Below are positions 36,406 to 46,889 of a DNA stretch of 64,000 nt, piece by piece; the stretch's first letter is position 1; every line of letters begins with the position of its first letter. The notes below the pieces were generated by a model. That model saw only the letters and a list, made by a program, of their open reading frames with translations. It searched no databases and was not told where the DNA came from. Source of the DNA: Thelonectria olida (lineage: Eukaryota > Ascomycota > Sordariomycetes > Hypocreales > Nectriaceae); assembly GCA_020736575.1 (NCBI GenBank), contig JAGPYM010000086.1, positions 1 through 64,000 of the forward strand. Reading direction: 5' to 3'. The position numbers were made by a program, and so were the translations under genes.

Positions 36406-37685
36406 ATGTCTAGCCTGAAGAGTGCTAAGAGTTCAAATGCGGGGTCGCCCACACAATCCCTAGAGCATCAGGAAGTGTCGGCGGAGGCTGGTGCTCATCC
36501 CACGAACACGCAGATCCCATTTGTATGAGTGTCCCGTCCGGCCCCGAAATTGCATCGAGCTGGTGTGTTAACTATACCTTTCTCTAGAACGAGGATGAAG
36601 AAGTTGATTCCGCCATTGGCGACAATGAGAGGTTAGCTAATCTACGTTGCACAAGGGTGCTAGTTCCATGTTTGCTCAACAGAAGGAACAGCATTGTCTC
36701 CCCCGCTTCTCTCTCGGAGAGCATTCTCGATTATCGTAATATCCATGGGAGAACTTTCCAGAGCTCTAGAACAACCGAATACTGGGGTCCCAATGACAAT
36801 AAACAGAACGATGGCTTGGACATAGCGCACCACTTCACTACAATGCTCCTGGGCGACCGGCTATTCGTGGCACCTATTGGTGACAACCCATCTAAAATTT
36901 TGGATGTGGGCACGGGCACAGGCATCTGGGCCATCGATGTGGCAGACGCCTACGCATCAGCTGAGGTCATCGGTACGGACATCAGCCCAATTCAGCCGGC
37001 CTGGGTGCCCCCGAATTGCAAATTCCATATCGACGACGCTCAGCTTGAATGGACATGTCTCCCGGAGACCTTTGACTTTGTGCACATCCGGGCGCTGTAC
37101 GGCAGCATTGGCGACTGGACCGAGTTGTACCGACAGGCGTACAAGGCGCTGGTGCCGGGAGGGTGGATTGAGAATTTTGAGATGAATATTACCTTATACA
37201 GCGACCACCCAGAGATCAAGAACGATCGGGAACACATCTTCAAGCAGTGGGCTACAGTGTTCCTCGAGGCGATGGATTGCATCGGCAAGACAGGGCGCAT
37301 CGGCATGGACGGCAACATGCGAAAGCGCATGCATGAGGTTGGTTTCGTGGACATCGTCGAGAAGACATATCAACTGCCATGTGGCGGATGGAGCAGCGAC
37401 CCTAAGCTGAAGCAGATCGGCGTGTACAACCTTGCCTTTCTAGACGAGAGTTTGGAAGGCTTTGCTCTGTTCTTGCTAAAGGAGATCATGGGGTGGGAGT
37501 ACACGGAGATACAGCTGTTCGTGGCCAGGATGCGCAGTGCCATTTGGAATACCAAAATCCGACCATACTATCTTGTGTAAGTACAGTGGACTGTTCGTCG
37601 TTGTGTTACTTTTTCCATTGATAGGGCTGACTCACAATGCAGGACCAATGTGTACGCGAGAAAACCGAATGCGGCGAGAGATTAA
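36406..37685 (+). CDS. UMTA/LaeA-like SAM-dependent methyltransferase
   Basis: Four exons: 36406-36522, 36588-36631 (44 nt), 36683-37576, 37643-37685 (introns 65, 51 and 66 nt), giving 365 residues, close to the usual 330-380 of this fungal family. The class I methyltransferase core is intact: the family lead-in YWGPNDNKQNDGLDIAHH, motif I ILDVGTGTGIWAIDVA (about 126-141), VIGTDISPIQPAWVPPNC, FDFVHIRALYGSIGDW and the motif-III-like ALVPGGWIENFE. The last intron restores the conserved ending (VTNVYARKP) in place of an early stop at 37578-37580. Such enzymes methylate secondary metabolites or, as in LaeA relatives, influence metabolite clusters; the substrate here is unknown. The gene stands alone between two large RIP blocks yet is undamaged, which argues for selection to keep it. 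Confidence 0.9.
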
Positions 37686-38024
37686 GGCGACAGAAGCCCG
37701 AGACAATGTATCTCCATTTTGACAGACTCGTATTAGCTAGTTCCTAATAGAGTTAATAAGAGCCTGGTGGGCATAAAAATTCCAGACAGCTATAAAAATC
37801 CCAAACATTTAAAAGTTTTGTTTTTTAGCTATATTTAAGTGTAAATTTCATTTTTATTAGTTTTTTTAAATATTTTTATCAACTTTTTTATTAAATATTA
37901 AATAGTAAAGCTATTTATAATTAAAACTTTATATATTATTTATAATTTTTATAATTACTAATTTTTATTATTATATAAACTTTTTAATATATTTTACTAT
38001 TTAATTATTTTATTTTAATATTTA

Positions 38025-38639
38025 TTAAAATAAGCTTAATATTAATATATAATAAAGGTTAATATAAATAGAACCTAGCCTTATATTTATTATAATAAGC
38101 TTTTTTATAAAGTTTATAATTAGCTTTTAAATAAAAATTCTTATTAAATAAACCTTACTTAAAAAACCTTATTTTAAGCTTTTAATATAAAAGTATTATT
38201 TTTTTAAACTCTAGTTTATATAATTTAACTAATTATATAATATATAATTTAATATAACTAACTTCCTACTAATTAAATAGATTATAATTTAAAAAGATAA
38301 TATTAATATAATAGCTTAATATTTATTAAATTATATAGATTTTTTTAAATATATTTATTTAATTAAAAAGCTTAAAATGCATTTTAAGTAATTATAACAC
38401 TTTAATATCCTTATATTAGCTAATATAAAAATACTATTAAAAGTAATATAAAAAATTAATTTAGTTCTTTTAAACTGCTATATTTTAATTAAAAGACTAA
38501 ATATATAAAAAGTTAATTTTAAATTTTTAATAGAAAAGTTAGCTTATTTAATTGCTTTTTAAATTAAATAAAAAATAATAAGTTTAATTAAAATAACTAA
38601 TTATTTTTTAAAAAATACAGGGGTATAATTTAAAGTTAT
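38025..38639 (+). repeat. Repeat family A, copy A5, interrupted by SINE-like copy 2
   Basis: Head and body match A1 and A4. At 38640 the match is broken by the SINE-like insertion and resumes at 39072 (TAAGGTTATAATTTTAAAAG, then the tail motif), showing that the SINE-like unit inserted into an existing A element. Confidence 0.65.
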
Positions 38640-39071
38640 TCCAGCTTGGGGCATAGTAGCATATCTCTAGTTGCAGTTAAGCTAAACCTTTTAGATTGGG
38701 AACCTAGGTTAGGAATAAAAAAAAAAACTACAGTCGGTTCAATTCCGGCAGCTAGCAGCCAGTTAAGCGCAAGTAAATTCTATAATACTCCTAGGCTATA
38801 TGTAAAAGGGCTCTCTAATTGGCCTATACTATATTAATATGCAAATAATTAGATATAATTAGTAGATTTCCTATATTATAAGAGCTAAAGGCTAGTTTTA
38901 AAGGCTAAAGTATATTATATTAGCTATTAGTTAGTTAATTATATGGCTGTATGCTATAGCTAATTATTTATAGGGGCGTTTAATTTTATATGCGCTTAAA
39001 AGCTAGAGGTTTTCCTTTTATAAATAATATATAATAGGGCTAGCTGTAAAAAATATAAAATATTATAAATA
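38640..39071 (+). repeat. SINE-like repeat, copy 2 (best preserved)
   Basis: A 432-bp unit beginning TCCAGCTTGGGGCATAGTAG and ending in AATATTATAAATAA. It is flanked by the 15-bp duplication ATAATTTAAAGTTAT (38625-38639) / ATAATTTAAGGTTAT (39072-39086). Near its 5' end lies GGTTCAATTCC (38736-38746), a close match to the RNA polymerase III B box (GGTTCRANTCC), suggesting a tRNA-derived head. There is no coding capacity. It is less AT-shifted than the other two copies. Confidence 0.7.
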
Positions 39072-41339
39072 ATAATTTAAGGTTATAATTTTAAAAGCTA
39101 TTATATATAATAGTATTAATTTAAATAGTTATTTAAAAGGTTATAAAAACTTTTTAAAATATAAAGTAAGTTAAATAAGTATATAAATATAAGAGTTAAA
39201 AAGTAAGGGGGGCTAAAAGAGTTAAATAAAAAGAAAGTATAAAATAAATTAAATAAGTTTAAAAATAATTAAATTAATAAAAATAAATAAAGTAATTAAA
39301 TAAAAAAGTATATAAAAGAGTTAATATAATAATAAATGCTATTAAGTATAAAATTATTTTATTTTATTTTTATTAGTTTAAATACTTATAAATTTATTTT
39401 AATTTTTTTAAAACTTTTTTTATATTTAATATTTTTAACTTTTTACTTTTTTCACTTTTATATTTATTTAATTTATTTTATATTTTTAAAATATTTTTTA
39501 TAATTTTTTTAAATAATTATTTAAATTATTACTATTATATTTAATAGCTTTTAAAGTTATAATTTATAAATATTTAATTAAATTATTTTAATAAATTACT
39601 TATTATTATTCTTAAAAACAATTTTTCTTTTTTAAAAAAAATATTAAATAAGGTTTTTAACTATTTATATAAAAAGGTTATAATAATATTAATATATATT
39701 AAGTTTTTTAATAAAGATTTTATTATTTAAAATAATTAAATTAATTTTTTAATTAATATTTAATAATATATTTATATTAAATAATATAAAAATATTTAAA
39801 AAATTATACCTTTTTTAAATATTTATTAAAATCTTATATTAATTTAATATATTTAAATAAATTTATCTATTTTAATATATAATAAGTAATTATATAATTT
39901 TTATTATTTAATTAAATTATATTATATTTAATAAATAAAAAGTTAAATATTATAATTATTAAATATTTTATTATTAATTAAATTAAATAAATTAAAATTA
40001 AATAAAAAAAATAAGTACTTTTATTTTAAAAGCTTAAAATAAGATTCTTTAAATAAGATTTATTTAATAAAAACTTTTATTTTAAGACTAGTTATTAGTA
40101 TTTTTATTAAAAAAGGTAATTATGTAAATATATAATAAAAGTTAATATAATTTAAACTTTAGCTTTATATTTATTATAATTAACTTTTTAATAGGGTTTA
40201 TTATTAGTTTTAAAATAGAAGTTTCTTTTAAATAAACCTTATTTAAGGAACCTTATTTTAAGCATTTAATATAAAACTATTAATTTTTTATATTTAATTT
40301 TAATTTATATAATTTTATAAATAATATAATATATAATAGTTAAAATACTTAACCTTTTATTATTTAAATATTATATAAGTTAATTAAATAATAAAAGTTA
40401 TATAATAACTTATTATATATTAAAATATATAAACTTCCTTAAATATATTAAACTAATAAAAAACTTTAATAAATATTTAAAAAGGTTATAACTTTTAAAT
40501 ATTTTTATACTATTTAATATTTTTATACTATTTAATATAAATATACTATTAAATTTCAATTAGAAAATTAGTTTAATTATTTTAAAATATAAAGTTTTAA
40601 TTAAAAGATTTAATATATATTAATATTATTATAACTTTTTTAAATAAAAAGTTAAAAACCTTATATAACCTTTTAAAAGGGAAAGAAAAAACTATTTTAA
40701 TAATAATAATATGTAATTTATTAAAATAATTTAATTAAATATTTATAAATTATAGCTTTAGGAGCTATTATATATAATAGTAATAATTTAAATAGTTATT
40801 TAAAAGAAAAGAAAAATTTAAAAATAAAAAGTAAGTTAAATAAATATATAAGTTAAAAAAGTAAAATATTTAAAAGGTTAAATAAAAAAGGAAAGTTTAA
40901 AAAAGTTAAAATAGGTCTAAGGGTATTTAAACTAATAGAAATAAAATAAGGCAATTAAATAGTAAAATATATTAAAAAGTTTATATAATAATAAAAATTA
41001 CTAATTATAAAATTAAAACTAATTATAAGTTTTATTAACAAGCTTATTATAATAAATATTTTTATAATTAGTTATTTATATATTATATAAACTTTTTAAT
41101 ATATTTTATTATTTAATTATTTTATTTTATTTCTATTAATTTAAATACTTTTAAATCTATTTTAACCTTTTTTTAAACCTTTTTTTATATTTAACTTTTT
41201 TAACTTTTTACTTTTTTAACTTTTATATTTATTTAACTTACTTTTTATTTTTAAATTTTCCTTTCCTTTTAAATTACTATTTAAATTATTACTATTATAT
41301 ATAATAGCTTTTAAAATTATAACTTATAAGTATTTAATT

Positions 41340-41767
41340 TCCAGCTTAAAGCATAGTAGCATATCTCTAGTTATAGTTAAGTTAAACCTTTTAACTTAGA
41401 AACTTAAATTAGAAATAAAACTATAATTAGTTTAATTCTAGCAGCTAGCAGCCAGTTAAGTGCAAGCAAATTCTATAATACTCTTAAGTTATATATAAAA
41501 GGGCTTTTTAATTAGCCTATACTATATTAGTATATAAATAATTAAATATAATTAATAGATTTCCTAATATTATAAGAGCTAAAGGCTGGTTTTTAAAAGC
41601 TAAAATATATTATACTAGCTATTAGTTAGTTAATTATATTGCTATATGCTATAGCTAACTACTTATAGGGGTATTTAATTTTATATATATTTAAAAGCTA
41701 AAGGTTTTCCCCTTATAAAAAATATAAAATAGGGCTAGCTATAAAAAATATAAAATATTATAAATAA
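41340..41767 (+). repeat. SINE-like repeat, copy 3
   Basis: A 428-bp unit homologous to copies 1 and 2, flanked by a perfect 13-bp duplication TAAGTATTTAATT (41327-41339 and 41768-41780). The B-box position reads AGTTTAATTCT, which is what RIP would make of GGTTCAATTCC. Confidence 0.7.
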
Positions 41768-43091
41768 TAAGTATTTAATTAAATTATTTTCATAAATTGC
41801 TTATTATTATTATTAAAATAGCTTTTTCTTTTCCTTTTAAAAAGTTATATAAGGTTTTTAACTTTATATTTAAAAAGTTATAATAATATTAATATATATT
41901 AAATCTTTTAATTAGAATTTTATAATTTAAAATAATTAAAATAATCTTTTAATTAATATTTAATAGTATATTTATATTAAATAATATAAAAATATTTAAA
42001 TGTTATAACTCTTTTAAATACTTATTTAAACCTTTTATTAATTTAATATATTTAAAGAAAGCTATATATTTTAATATATAATAAGTAGTTATATAGTTTT
42101 TATTATTTAATTAAATTATATTATATTTAATTAATAAAAGGTTAAATATTTTAACTATTATCTATTATATTATTAGTTAAGTTATATAAACTAGAGTTAA
42201 ATATAAAGGTACTTTTATATTACAAGCTTAAAATAAGGTTTTTTAAATATAGTATATTTAATAGAAACTTTTATTTTAAAACTAAGTATAAACTTTATTA
42301 AAAAGCTTATTATAATAAATATAAGGCTAGGGTTTAACTTATATTAAGCCTTATTATATATTTAAATTATTTGCTTTTTTAATAATAATAATAGTTTAAT
42401 ATTTATATTTATATTTATTTTAATAAAGCTATTTTTCAATTATTACTATTATTACTATTATTATTACATTTATTTAGCTTAATAATTTAATACTTTATAT
42501 ATATAGCTTTTTATAATAATTAAAATATAATTTTAACTTAATTGTATTTACTATACTTATTACTTTTACTATTATTCTTATTATTATTATTATTATTACT
42601 TTTATTAACTTAGCTCTATTAGTATTTAAGATAAATTTAATATATAATAATATTTATTTAATTATAAGTTAAATACTTATAATATATATAATTAAAACTT
42701 TTATATATTTTAAATTTCTAAATATTTAAGCTTTTATTTAAAAGTAAATTTATATTTGTATTTATTAAATTTTAAAATACTTAAAGCTACTATTTTAACA
42801 GTAAGTATAATATTATAAATATAATTACTTATTATAATAGTTTTTTAATATTTTTATAATAATTATAATAATAAGTTTTAATTTTAATAACTTTAAACTT
42901 AATAGCTATGTTATAAAACAAATAAAATAATATAAAACTATTTATAAAATTAAATAATTTAATTAATTAAAAGATTCTCTAGCTATTATTTTATAAAAGT
43001 TATAATTAAAACATAATTTTTAAAACTTATTAGTAAAATTTATAATAATATAAATTTATAAGTTTAATATATAATATAAAAAAGTAAGTTA

Positions 43092-44951
43092 ACGTACATG
43101 ATAAGCGAGTCGGAAATACAAGCGAGTCGGAAAAAAATCCTCACCCTCCAGATAGAATTCTAGATAAAATCAAAATAAAGCCTTAAATCAATTGAAACTA
43201 ATCGCTATTCTCTTCTCCAGATATTTCAACAACAATCTGACATGTTCTTGAGTTATGACCAGCCTTACTACATATTCCACACCGCCTTTCCCTCGCCGCC
43301 CCCGACCTTCCCCGATCACCACTTCTCGATAATTCCGCCCTCACCTGCGCATCAACGTCTTTCTGATTAATCTCATCCTTCCCCTCACCTACAGTCATCT
43401 TCCCTCCATTTCGCAGCCGGGTTCTTTTCGCTCTGCGCCGCTTGCTAAGGGTCTCATTTGACTGTCGAAGGTCCTGGACCTCAGACTCTAATAAGCTCAT
43501 CTTATGCATTATTGCCTTTGTTCCCTTAGTCAATGACTTCAGGGCCTCAAGAATAGACGCAGGTGAGCTACTCTGATGCCTTTTGATTCGTCTTTCGAGG
43601 TATTCAGACTGTGAGCTAGCCTCAAGCACTGTCTTTGGTGTCTTAGAAACCCAAGGGTCGGGGAGGCCGACCTCCTCTCTAATCGGTGTTGGAGTCCGTA
43701 GCTGCACGTCAAGCTTCGATATGACATTTTCTGGGTTCAAGGGAACAAGTCCCGCCCCTCGAAAACCTCCCTCAATATTACTCCTTGTCATCGCGGCTTC
43801 GTGGGCGGCACAAAAGGCCGGGAAGAAGTCGGTCTTGGAAACATGGGTTATCGAGCACCTGATCAGATGCTCGATTTCTCGACCATATGCCTTTTTGAGC
43901 GGACCAAAGCACCCGACGTCAAGAGGCTGGAGTAGATGAGACGAATGAGCCGGCATACACAGCGTGATGATGTGGTTGCCTTCGCAATATTTCTCAAAGT
44001 CGACCGAGTGGTGGCTGTCATGCCCATCGAGGATCAGAAGACGATAGCGACCGGTTGATCGGGCCTTGGTGTGTTGATCGAAGTGTTTGAGCCACTCAAG
44101 ACCTGTATCATTGTCGGTCCAGCCATTATGAGTCGTCGCAATAGCCCAATCGTCCGGGAGGTTGCTTTCTTGGTACCAATTAGCGAGGTGATATTGGCCC
44201 GCAACCACGATGAACGGCGCGATCACCCAGCCTTCGGCATTGATCGCCTGAATGGCCGTAACCCATTCCCGGTTTCCAGGCTGCACTGATTTCGCCTTTC
44301 CACGTCTTTCTGCGCCCGTGACAACCATTCCGCTTGCAATGATGCCCATCATAAAGCCAGTCTCGTCAAAGTTGTAGATGTCAGCTAGGTTGATACCGTA
44401 TTTCGCGATTGTGTTCTCCACGAGCCTGAACCAATGGCGAATAATGGCCGGATCTTCGCATTTAGCCCTCTGATAATCGTATCTACGATTAAAACGCGTC
44501 TTTAGGTCTGGTTGTCGCCTGACGAAGTTGGAAGCCCAGCGCTTGCCGACGGGTGACGCGTCGCGGTCGGCGAGCAGTCGGTTGGCCATTTCTTCCACAC
44601 CACGAAGCCGAGGGGGAAACCCTCGAGAGTCTAGGTCGATAATATATTCAATAATGATCTGTTCCTCTAGATCGGATAGTTTGCGTGAATTCGGGATAAT
44701 ATCGCCTCGAGAAGGTTTGCCATAATATCGATCATAGAGGGTGCTAGGCGGGACTTTATATATCCTTGCAGCGGGATAGATGCGTAATTTTGGGTCGTTT
44801 CGAAGAGCCTGAAGGGCGAGGATAATATTTTTCTCTTTGCTTAACTGTGGCATACTTGGTGGTTGAGAAATAATTGATTAAAGGAAAATGAAGGTGGTTG
44901 GGGGATTTTTTTCCGACTCGCTTGTATTTCCGACTCGCTTATCATGTACGT
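43092..44951 (-). mobile_element. Complete pogo/Fot1-like DNA transposon
   Basis: A 1860-bp element with perfect 49-bp terminal inverted repeats (43092-43140 and 44903-44951) and a TA target duplication (43090-43091, 44952-44953), as expected for the Tc1-mariner/pogo group. It carries one intact transposase gene. Inside each TIR the word AAGCGAGTCGGAAA is repeated twice in tandem with a 3-bp spacer. The element has normal GC content although the A/T DNA on both sides is RIP-degraded, so it arrived after the last RIP of this block. Confidence 0.95.
43198..44853 (-). CDS. pogo/Fot1-like DDE transposase
   Basis: A single 551-residue open frame without introns, the normal size for Fot1/pogo enzymes. 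An N-terminal helix-turn-helix region (about 1-60) is followed by the CENP-B-type DNA-binding part (FPPRLRGVEEMANRLL, about 79-94). The DDE catalytic domain has Asp163 in YNFDETGFMMG, Asp276 in LLILDGHDSHHS and Asp312 in LLQPLDVGCFGP, a DD35D spacing typical of Fot1 relatives. A coiled-coil-like stretch (LLESEVQDLRQSNETLSKRRR) and a basic patch follow. The C-terminus has a CCHC zinc knuckle, CGICSKAGHNSRTC (525-538). All catalytic residues are present and there is no premature stop, so the protein is probably active. Confidence 0.93.
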   Translation of the reverse strand: MPQLSKEKNIILALQALRNDPKLRIYPAARIYKVPPSTLYDRYYGKPSRGDIIPNSRKLSDLEEQIIIEYIIDLDSRGFPPRLRGVEEMANRLLADRDASPVGKRWASNFVRRQPDLKTRFNRRYDYQRAKCEDPAIIRHWFRLVENTIAKYGINLADIYNFDETGFMMGIIASGMVVTGAERRGKAKSVQPGNREWVTAIQAINAEGWVIAPFIVVAGQYHLANWYQESNLPDDWAIATTHNGWTDNDTGLEWLKHFDQHTKARSTGRYRLLILDGHDSHHSVDFEKYCEGNHIITLCMPAHSSHLLQPLDVGCFGPLKKAYGREIEHLIRCSITHVSKTDFFPAFCAAHEAAMTRSNIEGGFRGAGLVPLNPENVISKLDVQLRTPTPIREEVGLPDPWVSKTPKTVLEASSQSEYLERRIKRHQSSSPASILEALKSLTKGTKAIMHKMSLLESEVQDLRQSNETLSKRRRAKRTRLRNGGKMTVGEGKDEINQKDVDAQVRAELSRSGDRGRSGAARERRCGICSKAGHNSRTCQIVVEISGEENSD

Positions 44952-44953
44952 TA

Positions 44954-46497
44954 TATATAATTTTTTTTTACTTATTAATATCTTTTTATTAAACTTATTA
45001 ATAGAAAATATTAATAAATTAAAATGAATTTTAATTTAACTTTCCTTAATTTTAATTTTTACTTTCCCTTAATTATAACTATAAAAACCAATTTAAGTCT
45101 AATTATTATACTTATTTTAATATAATATTATTCTAGCTAAATAGCCTATATACTACTTGCAACTGCTATATAATCTCGCTTAACTCTACTTAACCCAAGT
45201 TATTATTCTACTAGAATAACAGCCGGACTAGCAACCAGGCAGTGGTCCGTTGTGGCATTCCAGATCTTAACAGTTTTATTTACTAATGCTAATGCGAGGC
45301 GCTTTAGGCAGTTCTTCCTCGGGGGGCCGTTTAGCTCCGGCCTTGTTAATTTTAAGGCGGTAAAGAAGCCTCTTTATGCTCGACTCTTGTTTAGAAGTTG
45401 GAATAGGCATAGCGGAGAGATCGTGGTTAAAGCAATGAGATGTATGAGCTTGACGGGGCATGCACTTTGGACATTAGGACTGTACTAACTGGCTCCTCAC
45501 GTGCGGGCTTCTTAGGATGGGTGTGCAATGTTGGGCCGGGATTGTTGCGTTTGGAGGGATTTGTAAATGAAAGCAACGTTGCATCTTGCGCCTTGGTTCT
45601 GTAAGATTCCCCAGACTGAAATACTTATATACTCCCTCCTATGATAGCCTAGTCTGCGACCTACTCGTCCATCAGGGCCGTCAGGTTGTGGGGCAGTCTT
45701 ACAGACGGGTATGCGTGATATAGTAAGCGTTTCAAGGCGGATAAGGTGCGCCTGAGCCCAAGATTGCTTCTGAAATTACGAGATCAAAATTCGATAGTGT
45801 CTCCTTCGTTTCATGCAATTGGCTTGAAAAAAAGGGTAAGCTCAGTTGTGGCGGCGGCACTACATGACGTGGCATTTCGATACCAAGTAGACGTCGTCTA
45901 GATTTCAGCAGAGTTCTCAACAAGAGGCGGCCATCCTTATTACTAAACAGACTGCTAATAGGACGAGAGCATCCTCCCCCTGATTCTATGAGAGATTACC
46001 CTATATGCGAATAGCCACTAGTTAAGACACTGCTCTCTACAGGTTGTAGCCTCTCAATTACATCTAAACCCAGTACCCTAAACAAGCAAATACTTAGGCT
46101 GACGTGTCTACAAAATGCCTCGCCTTGTAAGTCCACTTGAGAATCCCTCGTCAAGCGCCGTGGCTAATTGTAAGTCTGTCTCACTCACACTTCAGCCCCC
46201 ATTCAATACTTGCACATTGGCCAGCAGCGAGCAAAAGATAAACCGGTTAGCTGCATACACTATAGGTCTAGCTCAGGAGTTGAAATCCAATTATATGCCG
46301 AAGCATCGTTATAACGACATGCGCATCAGCTCATGCTTTGCTCAGCCGACCAAAGAGGACTGATAAGTTTGCCGCCTTGGCGAAAACGGCTAAATATGGC
46401 GTTATTCAGACTTCCGCCCAGTAAGATAATCCTTTCACTGTGGTACGAGAGATCTACTGTGACTATCTCTCGGTGTGACATGCAATCAAGTCACCAT
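44954..46497. other. AT-block remainder, then intergenic DNA without a recognised gene
   Basis: 44954-45160 continues the RIP block. From 45160 to 46497 the composition is normal, but only short ORFs without family resemblance are present on either strand. Confidence 0.45.
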
Positions 46498-46767
46498 TTA
46501 GCACCCCGTGAGCCGAACCACGCTCACCACAAAGCTCATAACACTCGCAATAATGGCCAATGCGGTGACCTTTCGACCCTTCGCTGCGTCCTGAATGCGG
46601 TGCCGTATACCCAGCCCTGGGCGAGCCTGCATATCCGCCTTTAGCTTCTCCGACAATTCGTCCGTCTGCTTCAAATCCCTCTCCGCCACGACCTTCTGTC
46701 TGCCAAGCTCAGCCACCTTCTCTTCATCGAGCGGCTTCTTCTTTACTTCCCGCAATTTCCTTGGCAT
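46498..46767 (-). CDS. Small tail-anchored membrane protein, hypothetical
   Basis: An 89-residue ORF starting MPRKLREVKKKPLDEEKVAE. A charged, probably helical N-terminal part (residues 1-65) is followed by one hydrophobic segment (about 68-86, VTALAIIASVMSFVVSVV) at the C-terminus, the layout of a tail-anchored protein. Codon choice favours G/C at third positions, as in the clear genes of the window. It is divergent from the LPMO gene, with 122 bp between the starts. An upstream in-frame Met (46806) exists but would overlap the likely promoter. I do not recognise the family and it may not be a real gene. Confidence 0.4.
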   Translation of the reverse strand: MPRKLREVKKKPLDEEKVAELGRQKVVAERDLKQTDELSEKLKADMQARPGLGIRHRIQDAAKGRKVTALAIIASVMSFVVSVVRLTGC

Positions 46768-46889
46768 TCTGATCGAAATATAACATTCACTGCAAGCAAC
46801 AAACAATCACAACAGCCAAGACTGGCTTCATCACGCCAATATACAACTACTTCAACGATCACGCTCCAAGACTAATCACACAACCAATC

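Larger units (their letters stand above)
37735..43091. repeat. AT-rich RIP-degraded repeat block 5
   Basis: 5.4 kb of near-pure A/T between the methyltransferase and the pogo element. It contains a family A copy at 38025-38639, SINE-like copies at 38640-39071 and 41340-41767, a family B copy at about 40110-40640 (plus) and another at about 41885-42385 (minus), plus further tail motifs. Short A/T-only tandem triplets occur at 42420-42610. The block continues after the transposon at 44954-45160. No gene is seen. Confidence 0.85.
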
